A stretch of DNA of 64,000 nt, taken from assembly GCF_002105155.1 (NCBI RefSeq), contig NW_019029005.1, positions 310,001 through 374,000 on the forward strand. The letters are read 5' to 3'. A model generated the notes under the pieces. The model did no database searches, was not told the DNA's origin, and worked only from the letters and a program-made list of their open reading frames with translations. The position numbers and the translations under genes were made by a program. Position 1 is the stretch's first letter. Every line of letters begins with the position of its first letter. Shown here piece by piece: positions 21,667 to 33,935 of the stretch. This DNA is from Lobosporangium transversale (taxonomy: Eukaryota; Mortierellomycota; Mortierellomycetes; Mortierellales; Mortierellaceae).

Positions 21667-23216
21667 CGATAGATTCCAATTCTACAAGTGATGGCCTTAC
21701 CTTGAGCGACTGAGACGAGCATTGACCTCAATGACCTTGTACTCTAAGCTCTCAGGGTGTAGAGCATATTGGACGTTACATTCTCCAACCACCCCTAAAT
21801 GACGGATGATCTTGATGCAGCAGTACGCAACATATGATATTCCTCATCACTCAAAGTCTGGGACGGCGCAACGACAATCGAGTCTCCAGTGTGGGTGCCA
21901 AGGGGATCAAAGTTTTCCATGTTACAAACAGTGATACAGTTGTTTGCTGCATCACGCACTACCTCGTACTCTACTCCTTCCATCCCTTCATAGACTTTTC
22001 GACCAGAATCTGGGCTGAAAGAGTCAAGGACTTTGTTCCGAGAGAGCATAAGCTCGGCAGCATTGGCAGCAAAACCGGAGCCTAGACCTCCAAGAGAGAA
22101 TGCCGATCGAAGATGACAGGGTAAGCCGATCTCCTCGGCTGCAGCCAAAGCATCCTATTATATACAACTGCAACAGATTGGGGCGACAGGGATATCGATT
22201 TCTAAGTTGATTTGAAGTCGAGAGGGGGGGGGGGAGAAACAGATAAGAGGGTGTGACTATATCAGCTACAAACAGTATGTCCAAGAATTCAATATACTTT
22301 ACCATTCAGAGCCTTGGCAAAGAGGTCGCGATCTTCACTGACGAGCAGAGTGCGGATGGGAGTACCGAGTACCTTGACGTTCAAGCGGTCAAAGACGCCC
22401 ATCTTGTCGAGTTGGATACCACAATTGAGCGCTGTTTGTCCACCGAAGGTCAGAAGAATGCCATCAGGTCGCTCGGCTCGATGATGTACTCGATATATTC
22501 GGGAGTGACAGGTAAAAAGTAGACAGTATCTGCGAGGGCATGAGACGTCTGAATAGTGGCAATGTTAGGGTTGACAAGTACAGTTTGAATATTAGACTCT
22601 TTGAGGGCCTTAATTGCCTGGGAACCTAATCGAAAAAAAAGGTCGAAATGAAATCATGTCAGTTATTTAAGAGACGAAAGATCGTTCGCTGATCTTTTTT
22701 CTTTTTTACAAAGCCATCATGAGACTTTCATCTCTTACCTGAATAGTCAAACTCGCCAGCTTGTCCAATTGTCAGACCACCAGAGCCCACAACTAGGACC
22801 TTCTTGACCTCCACTAGAGGCACATCTGCTAGAATCGCTTCTGACACGAGCTTCTTGGTTGTAGTCTTATCAGCTACCGAACCAGAGCTTCGGTGTTCCT
22901 GATGGTTCTCACGGGTCATGGAGAACCATCGTGCTTGAGAACTAGCCATAGATTTGATACCGATCTGTTTGGAAATAGCGGTCTTGTGGACGCTTGATCG
23001 TAAGGATAAAAGTGGCATAGGGATGGAAGAGCGAAGGCTTCCATGTGCAGGGCTAGTCGCTTGATGGAACATAGCTTTCGTGGACAGAAGCGGGAGTGGA
23101 GAAGAATTAATGTTTTTTGAGGCGCGCTGAACCGAGATCAACGAATTGGAGAGGAGAGCAGAAGAGCCCTTGACGGAAACCGCCTTGGGAGCTTTGTTGT
23201 AGAGTTGCTTATACAT
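19250..23216 (-). CDS. CPA2: carbamoyl-phosphate synthase large chain, arginine-specific type, mitochondrial
   Basis: This large ATP-grasp subunit makes carbamoyl phosphate from glutamine-derived ammonia, bicarbonate and 2 ATP. A first ~130-residue segment, rich in Ser, Arg, Lys and Ala and poor in acids, looks like a mitochondrial presequence, as in the Neurospora arginine pathway enzyme. Next come [110 protein letters not shown] and a C-terminal MGS-like domain ending [10 protein letters not shown]. Introns: 22626-22738, 22202-22302 and 21614-21700 (A26 run). At least six frame changes (near 22165, 20795, 20235, 19975, 19615 and 19370) break an otherwise well-conserved protein. The small subunit is not in this window. 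Confidence 0.92.
21641..21666 (+). repeat. A26 homopolymer in a carbamoyl-phosphate synthase intron
   Basis: Uninterrupted A run (T on the sense strand) within the 87-bp intron 21614-21700. Confidence 0.95.
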
Positions 23217-24045
23217 GATTGATGATTAATAGAAATCCTTTTGGTCGCTTGGATGTAGGTTTTGCAAAGTGGAATGGTCCTTCTCGTAAAGATGATACTT
23301 GGTCGAATATCAATCAGTACTGAAAGGCAGAGGTGGAAGCCGGTGAATGGAAGGTGGGGCGGTGAAGAAGAAAAAAAAAAAGAAAAAAAAGAAGAAAAGG
23401 GTGTGGTTGAGTGCTTTATATGAATCGTACATCAAGATCAAAGACTCACCAGATAAGATTTCGAGTCTATTAAGGGCCATTGGCACATAATGATCTGGAG
23501 TGAGTAATAAATTCAAAAAAAAAAAGAGCAGATCTTTCATTTTGAAAGTTGGTTGTTGTTAATGATATTAGACTGTAAGTAGAAGACATCTTCACCTGAC
23601 TTTTATGTATATCTATATTTTTATTTTTTTTTTTTTTATTTTTTTTTTTTGGCGGCAATTAGTCTTCGTCATCATTCATATCTGCAGGATGAATGACATG
23701 AAGCGTGCAAAAGTTGTCGCTCCTGCTGAACAAATCCTTTGGCATGGGGACATTTCAGCCATCCAATTGTTGTGGGATACAAGGACAGGCACAAGGTCAC
23801 AGGCCCTTTCTCTACAGACTAAAAAAAGCATGCTCACGGTAATACAAAAAAAACCCCAACTCTACTCCTCACTCCTACTTTAACTCTCGTACTTCCTTCT
23901 CTTGCTTCTGTTCGCTACTCTTCTCTACTCTCTTCTTCGTCACCGCTTTACTTTTTTTTTTTTTCTTTATTTTTTATTTTTTTTTTGGATCTTTTTTTTT
24001 GGCATCCCTTCTTCCAGTCCACTTCTCATTAATCTATTCCTTGCC
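23217..24045. promoter_or_regulatory. divergent upstream region, carbamoyl-phosphate synthase and OSBP genes
   Basis: Purine-rich blocks near 23366-23398 lie upstream of the minus-strand gene. Several T-rich blocks at 23630-23650 and 23949-24000 lie directly upstream of the plus-strand start. Each gene therefore has a T-rich stretch on its sense strand. Frames across 23605-24045 have no recognisable domain and appear to be leader sequence. Confidence 0.5.
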
Positions 24046-25983
24046 ATGACTGATCTCAATAACACTAACGGTTCTCCTATTGATGGCGAAGACACTGAGG
24101 TTGTAGATGAGGGTAACCGTAGCATCCTCATGGACATCATCTCCCAGCTCAGCAAAGGCGGCGACCTTCATCGCGTTACTCTTCCAACCTTTGTTCTCGA
24201 ACCCGTAGCATGTTGGAACGTATTACCGATTTCATGTCCCACCCTGAACTCATCATCAAGTAAGCTCGGAAACATTTTACCACACAATTAGACTTTTTTT
24301 TATTCTTAATTTTATAATGCAATTCGCATGTTGATGGCAATTTGCTGCATATTTATTTCTTTACTTTTGGCAACTATGGATGTGGGATTGCATTATTATC
24401 CCAAGATATTGATAACTATGAAGCTTTTTGACAACATGCTTTTTTTCTTTTTGTCCCAATATCTTGGCCTCCCCCGCCCCTTTTTCTCTATTTTATTTTA
24501 TTTTAAGCAATTATGGTTGTACAGTTTACTTTGGATAGTGATTGCTTACTTTGTTCAATTTTTCCATTGCGACTCTAGAGCCAACCAACTTGAGGATCCT
24601 GTGGAGAGATTTGTATCCGTGACCGCTATTTCTTGTCAGGCTGGCACATTAAGCCCAAGGTAAGCTAGTGAAGTATTAGACAATCGCTTCAAGCGCGCAA
24701 AACGCAAGACATGGTGGTCTTTATAATTTTCTATTTTTTAGTTTAGTTTGTGTCTATCAAACATTCTCTAACTATTATTACTTCAATGTTTTTTTAGGGT
24801 GTGAAAAAGCCATATAACCCTATTCTAGGCGAACATTTCCGTGCAAAATGGGAATTCGCAGACGGTACAGAGGCATTTTATGTGGCAGAACAATTTCGCA
24901 TCATCCTCCTATTTCGGTTTACTACTATGCCAGCCCAGAGAATAATCTCAGGATTGTTGGTGATCTTTTGCCTAAATCCAAATTTCTTGGCAACAGCGCG
25001 GCAACGTTAATGCAGGGTGAGATTAATGTCTCATTTACGAACCGTCCTGGCGAGGAATACCTCATTACTATGCCAAATGTCTATGCTAGGGGTATTTTGT
25101 TTGGTACGATGTTGATGGAGTTAGGAGACGTTGCAACTGTAAAGTGTTCGAAATTAGATCTTATTTGCTCTCTTGAGTTTAAAGTGAAGGTACGCAGCTT
25201 AGTGTTTCATGATACTAATCGCTCCGAGATAACTAGAGAGGATAGCTTGGAACTTGTCGACTTAAAGGTCATATATCAATGTTTTTAGGGGTACTTCACG
25301 GGCTCTTACAATGGCATCTCAGGAAAAATCAAACGCATCTCCACAGGGGAGGTTCTTTATGAAATTTCTGGAAAGTGGTCCAACGAAATCTATATTTCTA
25401 AGAAGGTACAAGAATAAGAATGAAGCAAAGGATAAAAGTTTTTTTTTTTTTTTTTTTTTTTGCGGGCCTTTATAGATCTTTTATCGTACTAAGTTACTTT
25501 ATATGGCATAATAGGGCAACAATAAGGAGGTTTATTTTGATGTTAAGACAGCCAGAATCCATCCAAAGATCGTCGCGCCTGAAGATCAACAAGAGTGGAA
25601 CGAATCGCGTCGCCTTTGGAGCAAACTGACTGCAGCTCTAAAAGTTAATAACCAATCACTGGCAACAGAGGAGAAAAGCAAGGTCGAGGACGCCCAACGA
25701 CTCAAATCAAGGGAGCGCGAAGAGAAGGGAACCACGCATGTTTCCAGATATTTTGAGCCGAATGGTGACGGATTCGACCTTAGACTGAAAAAGTAAGTTC
25801 AAATTGAACTGGAGCTGTCATCCATTACACTCAGCGTCCAACGACAATACAGAGTGTTCGTATTCAACATGCCTTTTTTCTTCTGTTCTATCTATTATTA
25901 TTATTAGTATATCATCTGATCCGCAGGTGGCCAAGTCGCAGATTGAGAACTTTATTTTCAATACGCCTGCGCCTCCATCTTAA
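24046..25983 (+). CDS. oxysterol-binding protein of the KES1/OSH4 type
   Basis: This is a lipid-transfer protein with an OSBP-related ligand-binding domain and no PH domain, exchanging sterol and PI4P between membranes. The ATG at 24046 starts a ~70-residue lead-in (RSILMDIISQLSKGGDLHRV). Then come NQLEDPVERFVSV, KPYNPILGEHFRAKWEF, the family signature EQISHHPP near 24890 and SAATLMQGEINVSF, then GYFTGSYNGISGKIKR. The stop is at 25981-25983. Introns are 24260-24578, 24660-24797, 25190-25288, 25406-25514 (T23 run) and 25793-25907, all GT-AG. Single-base frame changes lie near 24625 and 24894, the latter inside the signature. Confidence 0.92.
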
Positions 25984-26159
25984 TGAATAATAACCTACAG
26001 CCTGCTCGGTATAGTTGATCTAATAAAGAGCAGACGTTGATACAGAGCAAAGAGAGTGAATTCGAGCTAGAGCTTTAGAACTATAGTATATATGAGTGTT
26101 GCGAAAAGATCAATATATTTTTCGAATTCATTTATTATTATACAGAGGAAGGACATTTA

Positions 26160-27715
26160 TTATTGTAGTGGAATGCTTTGTGGAAATCGGAAGACGTTTG
26201 TAGGGTCTGTTGCGGCTTTAATCTGTTTTAGACGAGGAAGGGCCGAGCCATAGTAGGCTTCCTGCCAGTTTGGAATGGTTTTATCAATATAATTTTGGTA
26301 GCCACGAACAGGGCCATAGTTGGTAGTGTAGTCAGCCAAGAACTCACTGTACATGTCGTTCATCCACTTGAGGCAATCTTGGCAGTCGGGTTTGCCTGGT
26401 TTCGCATCCGGGTTCCCATCCCATTCGACTACGAATTCGAGACAGTATGCGAGTCACGGTGGACGAATGATGTTGCATCCACAGGAGTATCTGGGATAGC
26501 TCCTCCCAAATATCAACGATGATATAGTTGGCAGTTGAACCGATGGGTTTTCTTGCAGCCCATTTCCCAAGAAGGCCAATGGTCGAGTCTGTCAAAGGTT
26601 TGGAATAGACTAGAGATTTGCCATTCGTATAGTGCGAATCACCAGCCTTATAAGGACCTTTCAAACCCAGAGCATTGATATCTTTAGGGTCGCCGGCAAC
26701 GTATGCAAAACGTAAATTAGCGTCAATTTGGCGTCCCTCTTGTACTTCTGCGGATAATGGTTTTGGTGCTGTGCTAAAGAAAGAAGAGAGAGCAGCGTCC
26801 ATTTGTGCTCGCGCGCCTTGGAAGATGCCATATAACTCTAGTCCATCAGGCGAGATATTCATCTCTACACCAACATCTCGTGAAGCCGTGGCTTGAAAAT
26901 TGACATAGGCGCGCAAAACGCTAGCATGGCTCGCCATGCCCCAACTGAAAGAGAAGTAGGTGACCACAGGAGGAGGTTTGATAGGCTGGATAGTGAACGA
27001 AGTAACAACACCATAGGAGCCTCCTCCTGCCCCTCGTAGTGCGTAAAATAAATCCGGATTTTGTGTTGCTGAAGCGAGTAGCAGATTTCCGTTGGCATCG
27101 ACCATCTCCATCTCAACAATGCGATCAATTAACAGGCCATATTTGCGAGATAGCAGTCCAAATCCACCTCCGAGTGCATGACCACCAATTCCTACACTAG
27201 GACATGTGCCAGCATTGATCGTCCAGCCGCCTTTATTGAAGAGCTCCAGATAGAGTGGGCCCAAGCGAATTCTGAACCAACTTTGAATGTGGTGCCGGTC
27301 GCAAGTAACAGAAGACAGCCCAGAAAGATCGACCACCAAAGATCCATCCTGCGCCAATGCAATAGCCTTCAAATGAATGACCTCCAGATCGAGGCGCTAC
27401 AGCAATATTAGCAGCTTTTGCGCACTTGACTGCTGTTTGAAACATCGGATGCAGAAATGCCATAACGATGATCTGGGGGTTGAAAGTGTAGCGAAGATCG
27501 AACGCATATCTGTTGTTCTCAAAGGCAGTGGTCTTGCGCTCCAGAACTTTGGAGCCTAAAGGTTTGAGACAAGTGGCTAATGATGTACTCTGTGCAGTGG
27601 GTGTAATATCCTGTCTATCAACCACATCATTACTGTTTGTGAGGTAGTATCCAAAAGAGCTTTGGCAGAGATATAGGATCAAAGCGGTTTTGACGTTGGT
27701 TCTGTGAAATCGCAT
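26160..27715 (-). CDS. secreted FAD-linked oxidase (BBE-like, bicovalent flavin)
   Basis: The ATG at 27715 begins a short basic stretch and a hydrophobic signal-peptide-like core (TALILYLCQSSF). A PCMH-type FAD-binding domain follows. PRSGGHS supplies the His, and NAGTCPSVGIGGHALGGGFG supplies the Cys, of the double covalent FAD link known from glucooligosaccharide oxidase relatives. FYALRGAGGGSYGVVTSF is the conserved GxGGG loop region. The C-terminal BBE domain ends NVFRFPQSIP. Family members oxidise carbohydrates, alkaloids or polyphenols; the substrate here is unknown. There are no clear introns. Frame changes occur near 27350, 26500 and 26430. The gene converges on the OSBP gene, with only ~175 bp between their ends. 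Confidence 0.88.
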
Positions 27716-28156
27716 TATATGTTTGAGAGAAAGAAAAAAAAAGGATGAAGTAGTAAAGATGTGGCTAAGAGATCAATGCATATAATGAAAAGATGAGAAA
27801 AGAAATGGATAAGGAAGAAGAGAAGAGGAAGAAAAAAAAAAAAAAAAAAAAAAAAGAAGAGGAAGAGGAAGAGGAGGAAGGAAGAGGTGAGGCGGGAGGA
27901 AGAGAGGAAAGAAAAAGGGAAGAAAAGGAGAGAGGAATTGCTGTTTAAAAAAAAATCTCAGGTACTAACAAATCTTGGAAATACCAGGGGTAGGGGCGTT
28001 GATGCTGTCTCGGGGATAAATTAGGTTGTGCAACATGAGCAAGGTGCTTATTGGCTGCTTTTTCAATCTTACAAGACATTTGTATAAATATGTAATGTAT
28101 ATACTAAGCATTGACCCACACAGTCATCTTCCCACACAGGATTATTGACAAATACT
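27716..28156. other. purine-rich spacer upstream of the FAD oxidase
   Basis: Long GA-rich low complexity at 27725-27945 includes an A24 run at 27832-27855. This is polypyrimidine on the sense strand of the FAD oxidase gene, directly upstream of its start. The rest runs to the 3' end of the permease gene and shows nothing recognisable. Confidence 0.6.
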
Positions 28157-29851
28157 TTATTGGCAATGCTCATGAGGGTGATTAATATCTCCGTTCTCTA
28201 GGTTAGAAGCACCAAAATCACATTCCATCAGGGGCACAACTTTGGTTTTATAGTAAATTTTGTAGCCAAGGTACATGCACAAGAAGAAGGGGAGACCGAT
28301 ATAGCACGCTACAGATTAGAGACTTGTGGATTAGGCTTACTTAACTCGGAATATCCCTGGCCTAATACTACAACCATACACAGCAGCAACGCATATAGTG
28401 GTCCAAATGGAAACATGGCAGCCCTGTATGGTAAGTGCGAAATGTCACCACCTTGTGCGATATATGCACGTCGAAAACGGAAGTGTGAGAGTGCAATCCC
28501 CAACCACGCAATGAATCCTGCAACAGAAGAGATGTTGAGGAGCCAATAGTAAACTTCTCCCGAGCCCAGGAGCGATGCACCAAAGCATAAAGCTGAGACA
28601 ACAGTCGTGCAGACGAGGGCATGCATAGGAATACCACGGGAATTGACTCGGCTAAAAAAAGCCGGGGGCCTTTCCATCACGAGCTAGCATCAGTAGCGTA
28701 CGCGTAGATGCGACATACCCGAGTTGCCTGCTGACATGACTGTAATCAAAATGACAGCATTCATAATATGGGATGCAGGCTTAAGGCTTTTTGAAGTACA
28801 AGTGTGATGGAAGACAGCAACAGCAGTCTTGCGCGACATCACACTGTTGAGAAGATTAGGGTCGTCGTAGGGAATAATTAGCCCAATAATGTATAGATAT
28901 GAATAACGAAACGCGTGATGCGCCAAAAACCTGCTTAATGGCCTTAGGGACATTCTTGCGTGGGTTTTCGCTTTCTCCAGCTGCAACACCAACCAACTCT
29001 GTCCCCTGGAAAGAGAAACCAGCGATCAAAAACACAGAGAGGATACCTCCAAACCCATTGACCACTGGTGCACCTGGTAGTGTCCAGTTGCGGAATCCGA
29101 TTCTATCCCCTCCAACCACTCCAGCATCTACCAGGATCCCGACAATAATAAAGATGATGACAGTGAGGACCTTGATAATGCTGAACCAGTATTCGCTCGC
29201 CATATGCACGGACTGAGATAATATTAACAAAAACCATGAACGCCAAAAAGATTATGCTCCAAACCCAGGCTGGCAGCGCGTCAGATGAGACCCAGAACTG
29301 AAGAATTAATGCTGCAGCTGCGATCTCGGCAGCCACTGTCACTGCCCAACCAAAAAAGTAGTTTGATGCCCAAGGCTAAAAAAATACACATTGGTAAACA
29401 AATATAAATATGTGATATTAGTTTCACTCTTAAAGTTGGTATGTTCAAGAACGACGTTAAAAAGGATTATGTCCTCCTTGACTAACCAAATCCAAGTGCT
29501 GGGTCCACAAAACAGGTAGCATAAGTGGTGAAGGAGCCGGCGGTAGGAATCAGCGTTGCCATCTCACCGAGAGAAGTCATTAGAAAGAATACCATTGATC
29601 CGATCATGATGTAGGCAATCAAGGCTCCCAGAGGTCCAGCCTGTGCGATGGATGACCCTGAAGCCAAGAATAACCCTTTCCAACTGAGCCAGCGATCGAA
29701 ATCATGGAGAATGTCGTGCTTTGAGCCCACGCTTGAGCTCGTTATCTTTTGGAGGAATTGGCTGCTGATCGGATCGGAAGCTTGGCAATTTGGCGATGGT
29801 ATCAACCTTTTCATTAGATCGAGAAGACCAAGAAGAAGCCCTTGAAGGCAT
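28157..29851 (-). CDS. amino-acid permease, APC superfamily (yeast AAT family type)
   Basis: This is a plasma-membrane amino-acid/H+ symporter with about 12 predicted membrane helices. The ATG at 29851 starts a hydrophilic Ser-rich N-terminus (MPSRASSWSSRSNEK). Helices include IAQAGPLGALIAYIMIGSM, SLGEMATLIPTAGSF, VTVAAEIAAAALILQFW and IIKVLTVIIFIIVGILVDAG. Also visible are SVFLIAGFSFQGTELVGVAA with its ESENPRKNVPKAI loop, and WLLNISSVAGFIAWLGIA. The cytosolic tail ends HEHCQ and TAA. An intron is 29376-29486. Frame changes near 29215, 28905-28925, 28715, 28665 and 28312 interrupt it. Substrate specificity cannot be read from sequence. Confidence 0.88.
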
Positions 29852-30661
29852 TCCAACCGTCTCAATACTGTTGTCTCTTGTTATGTTGCTTGGCTTTTTT
29901 TTTTTTTTTTTTTTTTTTTTAATAAATATATACAAAAAGGGAAGAGTACGAAGTAAATTTTATATTGAAGAATTCAATTTCTGATAATCTGTATAGGGTT
30001 TTTTTTCTAGTGTTTTTATGGGTATATCAAGGAATAATGAATAATTGATGAGGATGAACGGAGAAAAGAAGGGAAGAAAGGAGTAAAAAGCAAACCCTGT
30101 CCGCTTACTGAATTGGTATTTTGAAATTATGTGGTCACAAACCTTGTTTCTTTTATTGAATCACAAAGAAAAGTAATATAAAAAATTGACAAAATATATA
30201 GAATGTGATCTCCAGCGTGATTTAGCCTGAATACCGTTTTTGTGTAGATGTGTAAATTTGGAAAGGCCATCGCATATGACTTGCACTAATGGAGAGGGAT
30301 AAGCAAACATTTTTCTTAACTTGTTTTATCACTTCTCCCTTCACCCACCCCTTCATTCCCCACCACTCAGCATTAAATAACATGGAAGCGCTATTCACAT
30401 CTAATGCAACCAATGCACAGAATAGTTAGGAAGTCCTCTTCAAGGTAGCCTATCGCTCTCTATCGCTGGCGGACTAAGGCTGGTTTGGTGAGCACATTCG
30501 TTATTCAGCATTATATTATATACAAACAATAGTCGTCGCTTGCTGTTGATCCTTTAAAGAAAGAAAACCAAATAATAACTCTTGAACTCTTGAAATTATA
30601 ATTAGAATCACCACAGAATGTTGGTCAGTATTTAGGACAACAGTTAGATTCACACATACAC
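29852..30661. other. 0.8 kb divergent spacer, permease and recombinase genes
   Basis: A T26 run lies at 29895-29920, about 45 bp upstream of the permease start. There it is A on the sense strand, unusual for this window. AT-rich sequence follows. No coding region or clear terminal repeat of the recombinase element is visible up to 30661. Confidence 0.5.
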
Positions 30662-33600
30662 ATGCCCCAACTCCAAAATCAAATTCAATTTCAGGTACAA
30701 TTCCAAGATCAATTCCAATTTCAGGAACAAGGACTTCAAAGCCAAAAGCGGCATATAACGCTACAAGAAAACCCGGCAACTCCTAAACGACGCAAAGGTC
30801 AACCTATAGCAGCTGCGAGCAGAGCTGATGTTGTTGCATCCATGGCGAACAAGACAGCATATGCCACCCATAACAAAATAGCTTGTACGTTGGTCCTACA
30901 GGAGGCAGCTAAGGATCGTGAAAAATCCCTAGCACGTCGAACAGTGTATCATTATCAACAATACCAACGGCATTGGGTGGTGCGTGAGCTTATTTGAATA
31001 GTAGTTGAGCAATGCAAAAAATAATGTTTATTGGTAGCAATTAATTGATCCAATATATATAGGATTGGTGCGAGCGTAAGCATTTCATGGATGGAGACAT
31101 GGTCACATACGAGAAATTCTTACTCTATGTGCGTGAACTTGTGGCAGAAGAATCAGTACAGGCGGAGGACGACTTCTATAGCATCAAGCCATTGCGTGTC
31201 AACGTCACAATAGATTATGAAGGTGATCTCCCTTCTCCAGAGACAGTTGATGCATATGTCAAGTCGGTCATATCGCTCTATCAGTCTCAGCGAGCATTAG
31301 TTCCCAACCCTAGCAACCAGCCATGGGCAAGTCTACGTACAGCCGAGTTCAGAGGGATCATTTCATCATACAGAAAAAGGTAGGAGTAGACAGCAGCATA
31401 ATGTAGTATTATTTAACTTTGAGGCCTGAAAATTGAAGGAGTGGATGTTGTTTTAAAACATATAATATTGCATATTGCTAATTGCCCTAATTGCTGTTCT
31501 GCAGGTATCAACAAAGCAATAAATTCAAGAACCAATATCGAATGTCGGTCGACAATGCATACACACCAGCTCAACTCAAGCAGTTCTTGAAACTTTGTTG
31601 GACTCGATCTTACAAACCTCTGAATGGTGGAGCTAAGACTCACAAGCTGCTTGGGGCTCGCGACCGAGTTAGCTTTGCCTTGAATCATTTTTTGATTGCT
31701 CGTGGCCAAAATTTACTTGATGCGAAATTGAGTAGCCTGTTCCCACATATCCATGCAACGGCTGAGAATGGGCGCCAGCTTTCTTTTGCCCTTGTTCTTG
31801 AGATTACACATGGCAAGACAAATCAGGACTTCACTATCTATTCGTCTTGTATTCGCAATAAAGATGTTGAGCTGTGTCCTTTAGGTGCCTTAGGATTTTA
31901 TCTATTAGAGCTATGGATGGTTAGTTCCTGATACTTTTTCTGTTTAATGTTTCGGGGCTGTACCGACATTCGATTGCTCACATCTATTATTATTCGTAAC
32001 TTTTGACTGTAGGACAAAAAAAACGTTCCTGACTTTCATGACGACAAATGGATGGAAACTTTCCTCATTTTCGGCGCTTCTGATAGAACCCGTATGTCCT
32101 CAACCTCACTCTACAAGTAAGTACAGGGTATACATGGCTTTGTATGGTAGTGCAATAGTAATTGATGGATTGACGCTTCCTCGCGACTTCTTGCTCTTAG
32201 GGCTATGAAAGGGGTTATGAATAAGGCAGGCCATCATAGTGATAAAGTTACTCATGCGGGCCGCAAAGCTGGAGCACAACACGCGATGCTCAATGGATCA
32301 TCGCATGACCAGATATCTCAGCAAGGCAATTGGCTTCATTCTCGCTTGGCGATCCATTACCTACATCCAGTTCCAAGAGCTGTTCCGTATTCGATGGCAG
32401 GCTTCACGCGAACTGATGAGGAATTCTGGCTTCCTCGCAACACACTTATTCCTGATCCCAAACTTCAGAGAATGATTTTTCCTTTCATTGAGAACCTGTT
32501 TGAAGGAAACAAAGACTGGGAGCAGCGCATTGAGAATATCATGATGGACCGCCCCGAGGACTACAATCGACCCCTTTTGGAACAAACAAGCCATTGCAAG
32601 GAGGAAATACCAAAAATACGCTTTAATATTATTCTTGCTCATTTTCGGAAGATTATTCTTCAGGATATGGCTGTACTTATGGAAATTACCGACAATGCTA
32701 ATTGCTATTACCAGATTTACCGGATGCACCATATCTGCCAGATGCCAGTCTTTCAATCGCCAGAGTTCGGAGAGTTTAGTGCAAAGTTGCGCCAAACAAT
32801 GAGTGAGGCAAGATCTCCCTCGATGGATAGCCTTGCAGCAAACGCTCCCGCAATAGCACAGAAACTTGATGTTTTAGGAGCACAGCTTTCAGCTCTTGAT
32901 GACTTCATACGATCACGAGAACGCGTTGATACATCTAACTGTAACTTGACTTCTTCATTCAGGACGCATATGTCAAGTGTCAATCGTCAGCTAGTGGCAC
33001 TCTCTCAAGGGATGAGGGGGCCTTCAATGGTGCAGGAAGAACTATAGGCCACACTGTATCTGAGATCAAATCAATCCAAAGAGAGCAAATACGAGAGTTC
33101 GATCTCCAGATACAGCAGGGATGTGGAGCAGGACAGAGGAGCCCATTCACCCCGGAGCAAGGGCACACAGACGGGCACCTGGTTAGCCATGAGCCGGCTC
33201 ATGAGCAAGCGAGCGTTACCAACACCTCTTCACCTTTACAAGGCGAGGATTCATTCTTCAATGAAGTAGACGGAGCGAGAGAAAGAGAAGAAGAAGTAGT
33301 TGTAGAACAAAGACAAGCTCACTCTCAATCTCAACCTCAATCTCAGTCTGGTATGCAAGGTAGAGTTGATTTGGACCAGTTGGCAGAACAGATCGCCATG
33401 CTCTACGTTCAGATTGGAACAACCCTGTCCTCGCACGAAATGCTTCCGCAAGCAGCGCTTCTCAAGGATCAATGGAAGGAATGGTTCCATGGTGTCGATG
33501 GACGGCCCTCGATCTGGGCTTTGAATAAGAGCTCTGACCAAAAAAGAGCAAAATGGCGTTCAGGATTCGATGCACAGAAAAGGAAGTTGTATCAATTCAA

Positions 33601-33772
33601 GAAGGAACTAATTGAGGCTGTGCTAGAAGAGATATCAAAATCAACATGCATGACGTTAGTGGAAAAGGAAGCTGATGCCCTGACGTCAGTTTCCAAGGCT
33701 ATCATCAACGCTGGCTCCAACAATTCCTACATTAAGATGCGTCGAGCACAAAGAAAAAAAGCTTTTAAGTAA
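30662..33772 (+). CDS. Crypton/Ndc10-type tyrosine recombinase with GCR1-like C-terminus
   Basis: Five exons (introns 30980-31062, 31380-31504, 31920-32012, 32117-32200; all GT-AG) encode a protein of about 900 residues. A Gln-rich start is followed by a helical region (DWCERKHFMDGDMVTYEKFL) like the N-terminal DNA-binding part of Ndc10-domain proteins. The tyrosine-recombinase core has an Arg box (NHFLIARGQNLLDAKLS), a beta-hairpin Lys (ITHGKTNQ), HAGR in the HxxR position, GNW about 26 residues on, and a downstream Tyr (AIHY). A Gln/Ser-rich linker leads to a GCR1_C-like domain (LKDQWKEWFHG, RPSIWALN, KWRSGFDAQKRKL). This order is that of Crypton transposons and of Ndc10/Gcr1-related proteins. 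One frame change near 33005 separates the core from the C-terminus. Whether it is mobile or domesticated is unknown. Confidence 0.78.
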
Positions 33773-33935
33773 TGTGTTTATACATATATTTCTTTAAAAT
33801 AAAAATAAACCACACCGTTGAAGGCGTTTCGTTAGACACTTCTAAAGTGTCACTCCATTTTACTTGAAAGCTTCCAACTGATGATATTGGAATATTATTT
33901 ATTACAAAACTGCTGTATGCTATTTTAAGCGGATA

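Noticed and set aside
23902-24045. In-frame upstream extension of the OSBP gene (Phe/Leu-rich)
   Set aside because: It translates a T-rich leader just before a good ATG at 24046; related KES1-type proteins start near this point.
30662-33772. Bacterial or phage integrase acquired by transfer
   Set aside because: Four spliceosomal introns, the Ndc10-like N-terminal region and the GCR1-like C-terminus point to the eukaryotic Crypton lineage.
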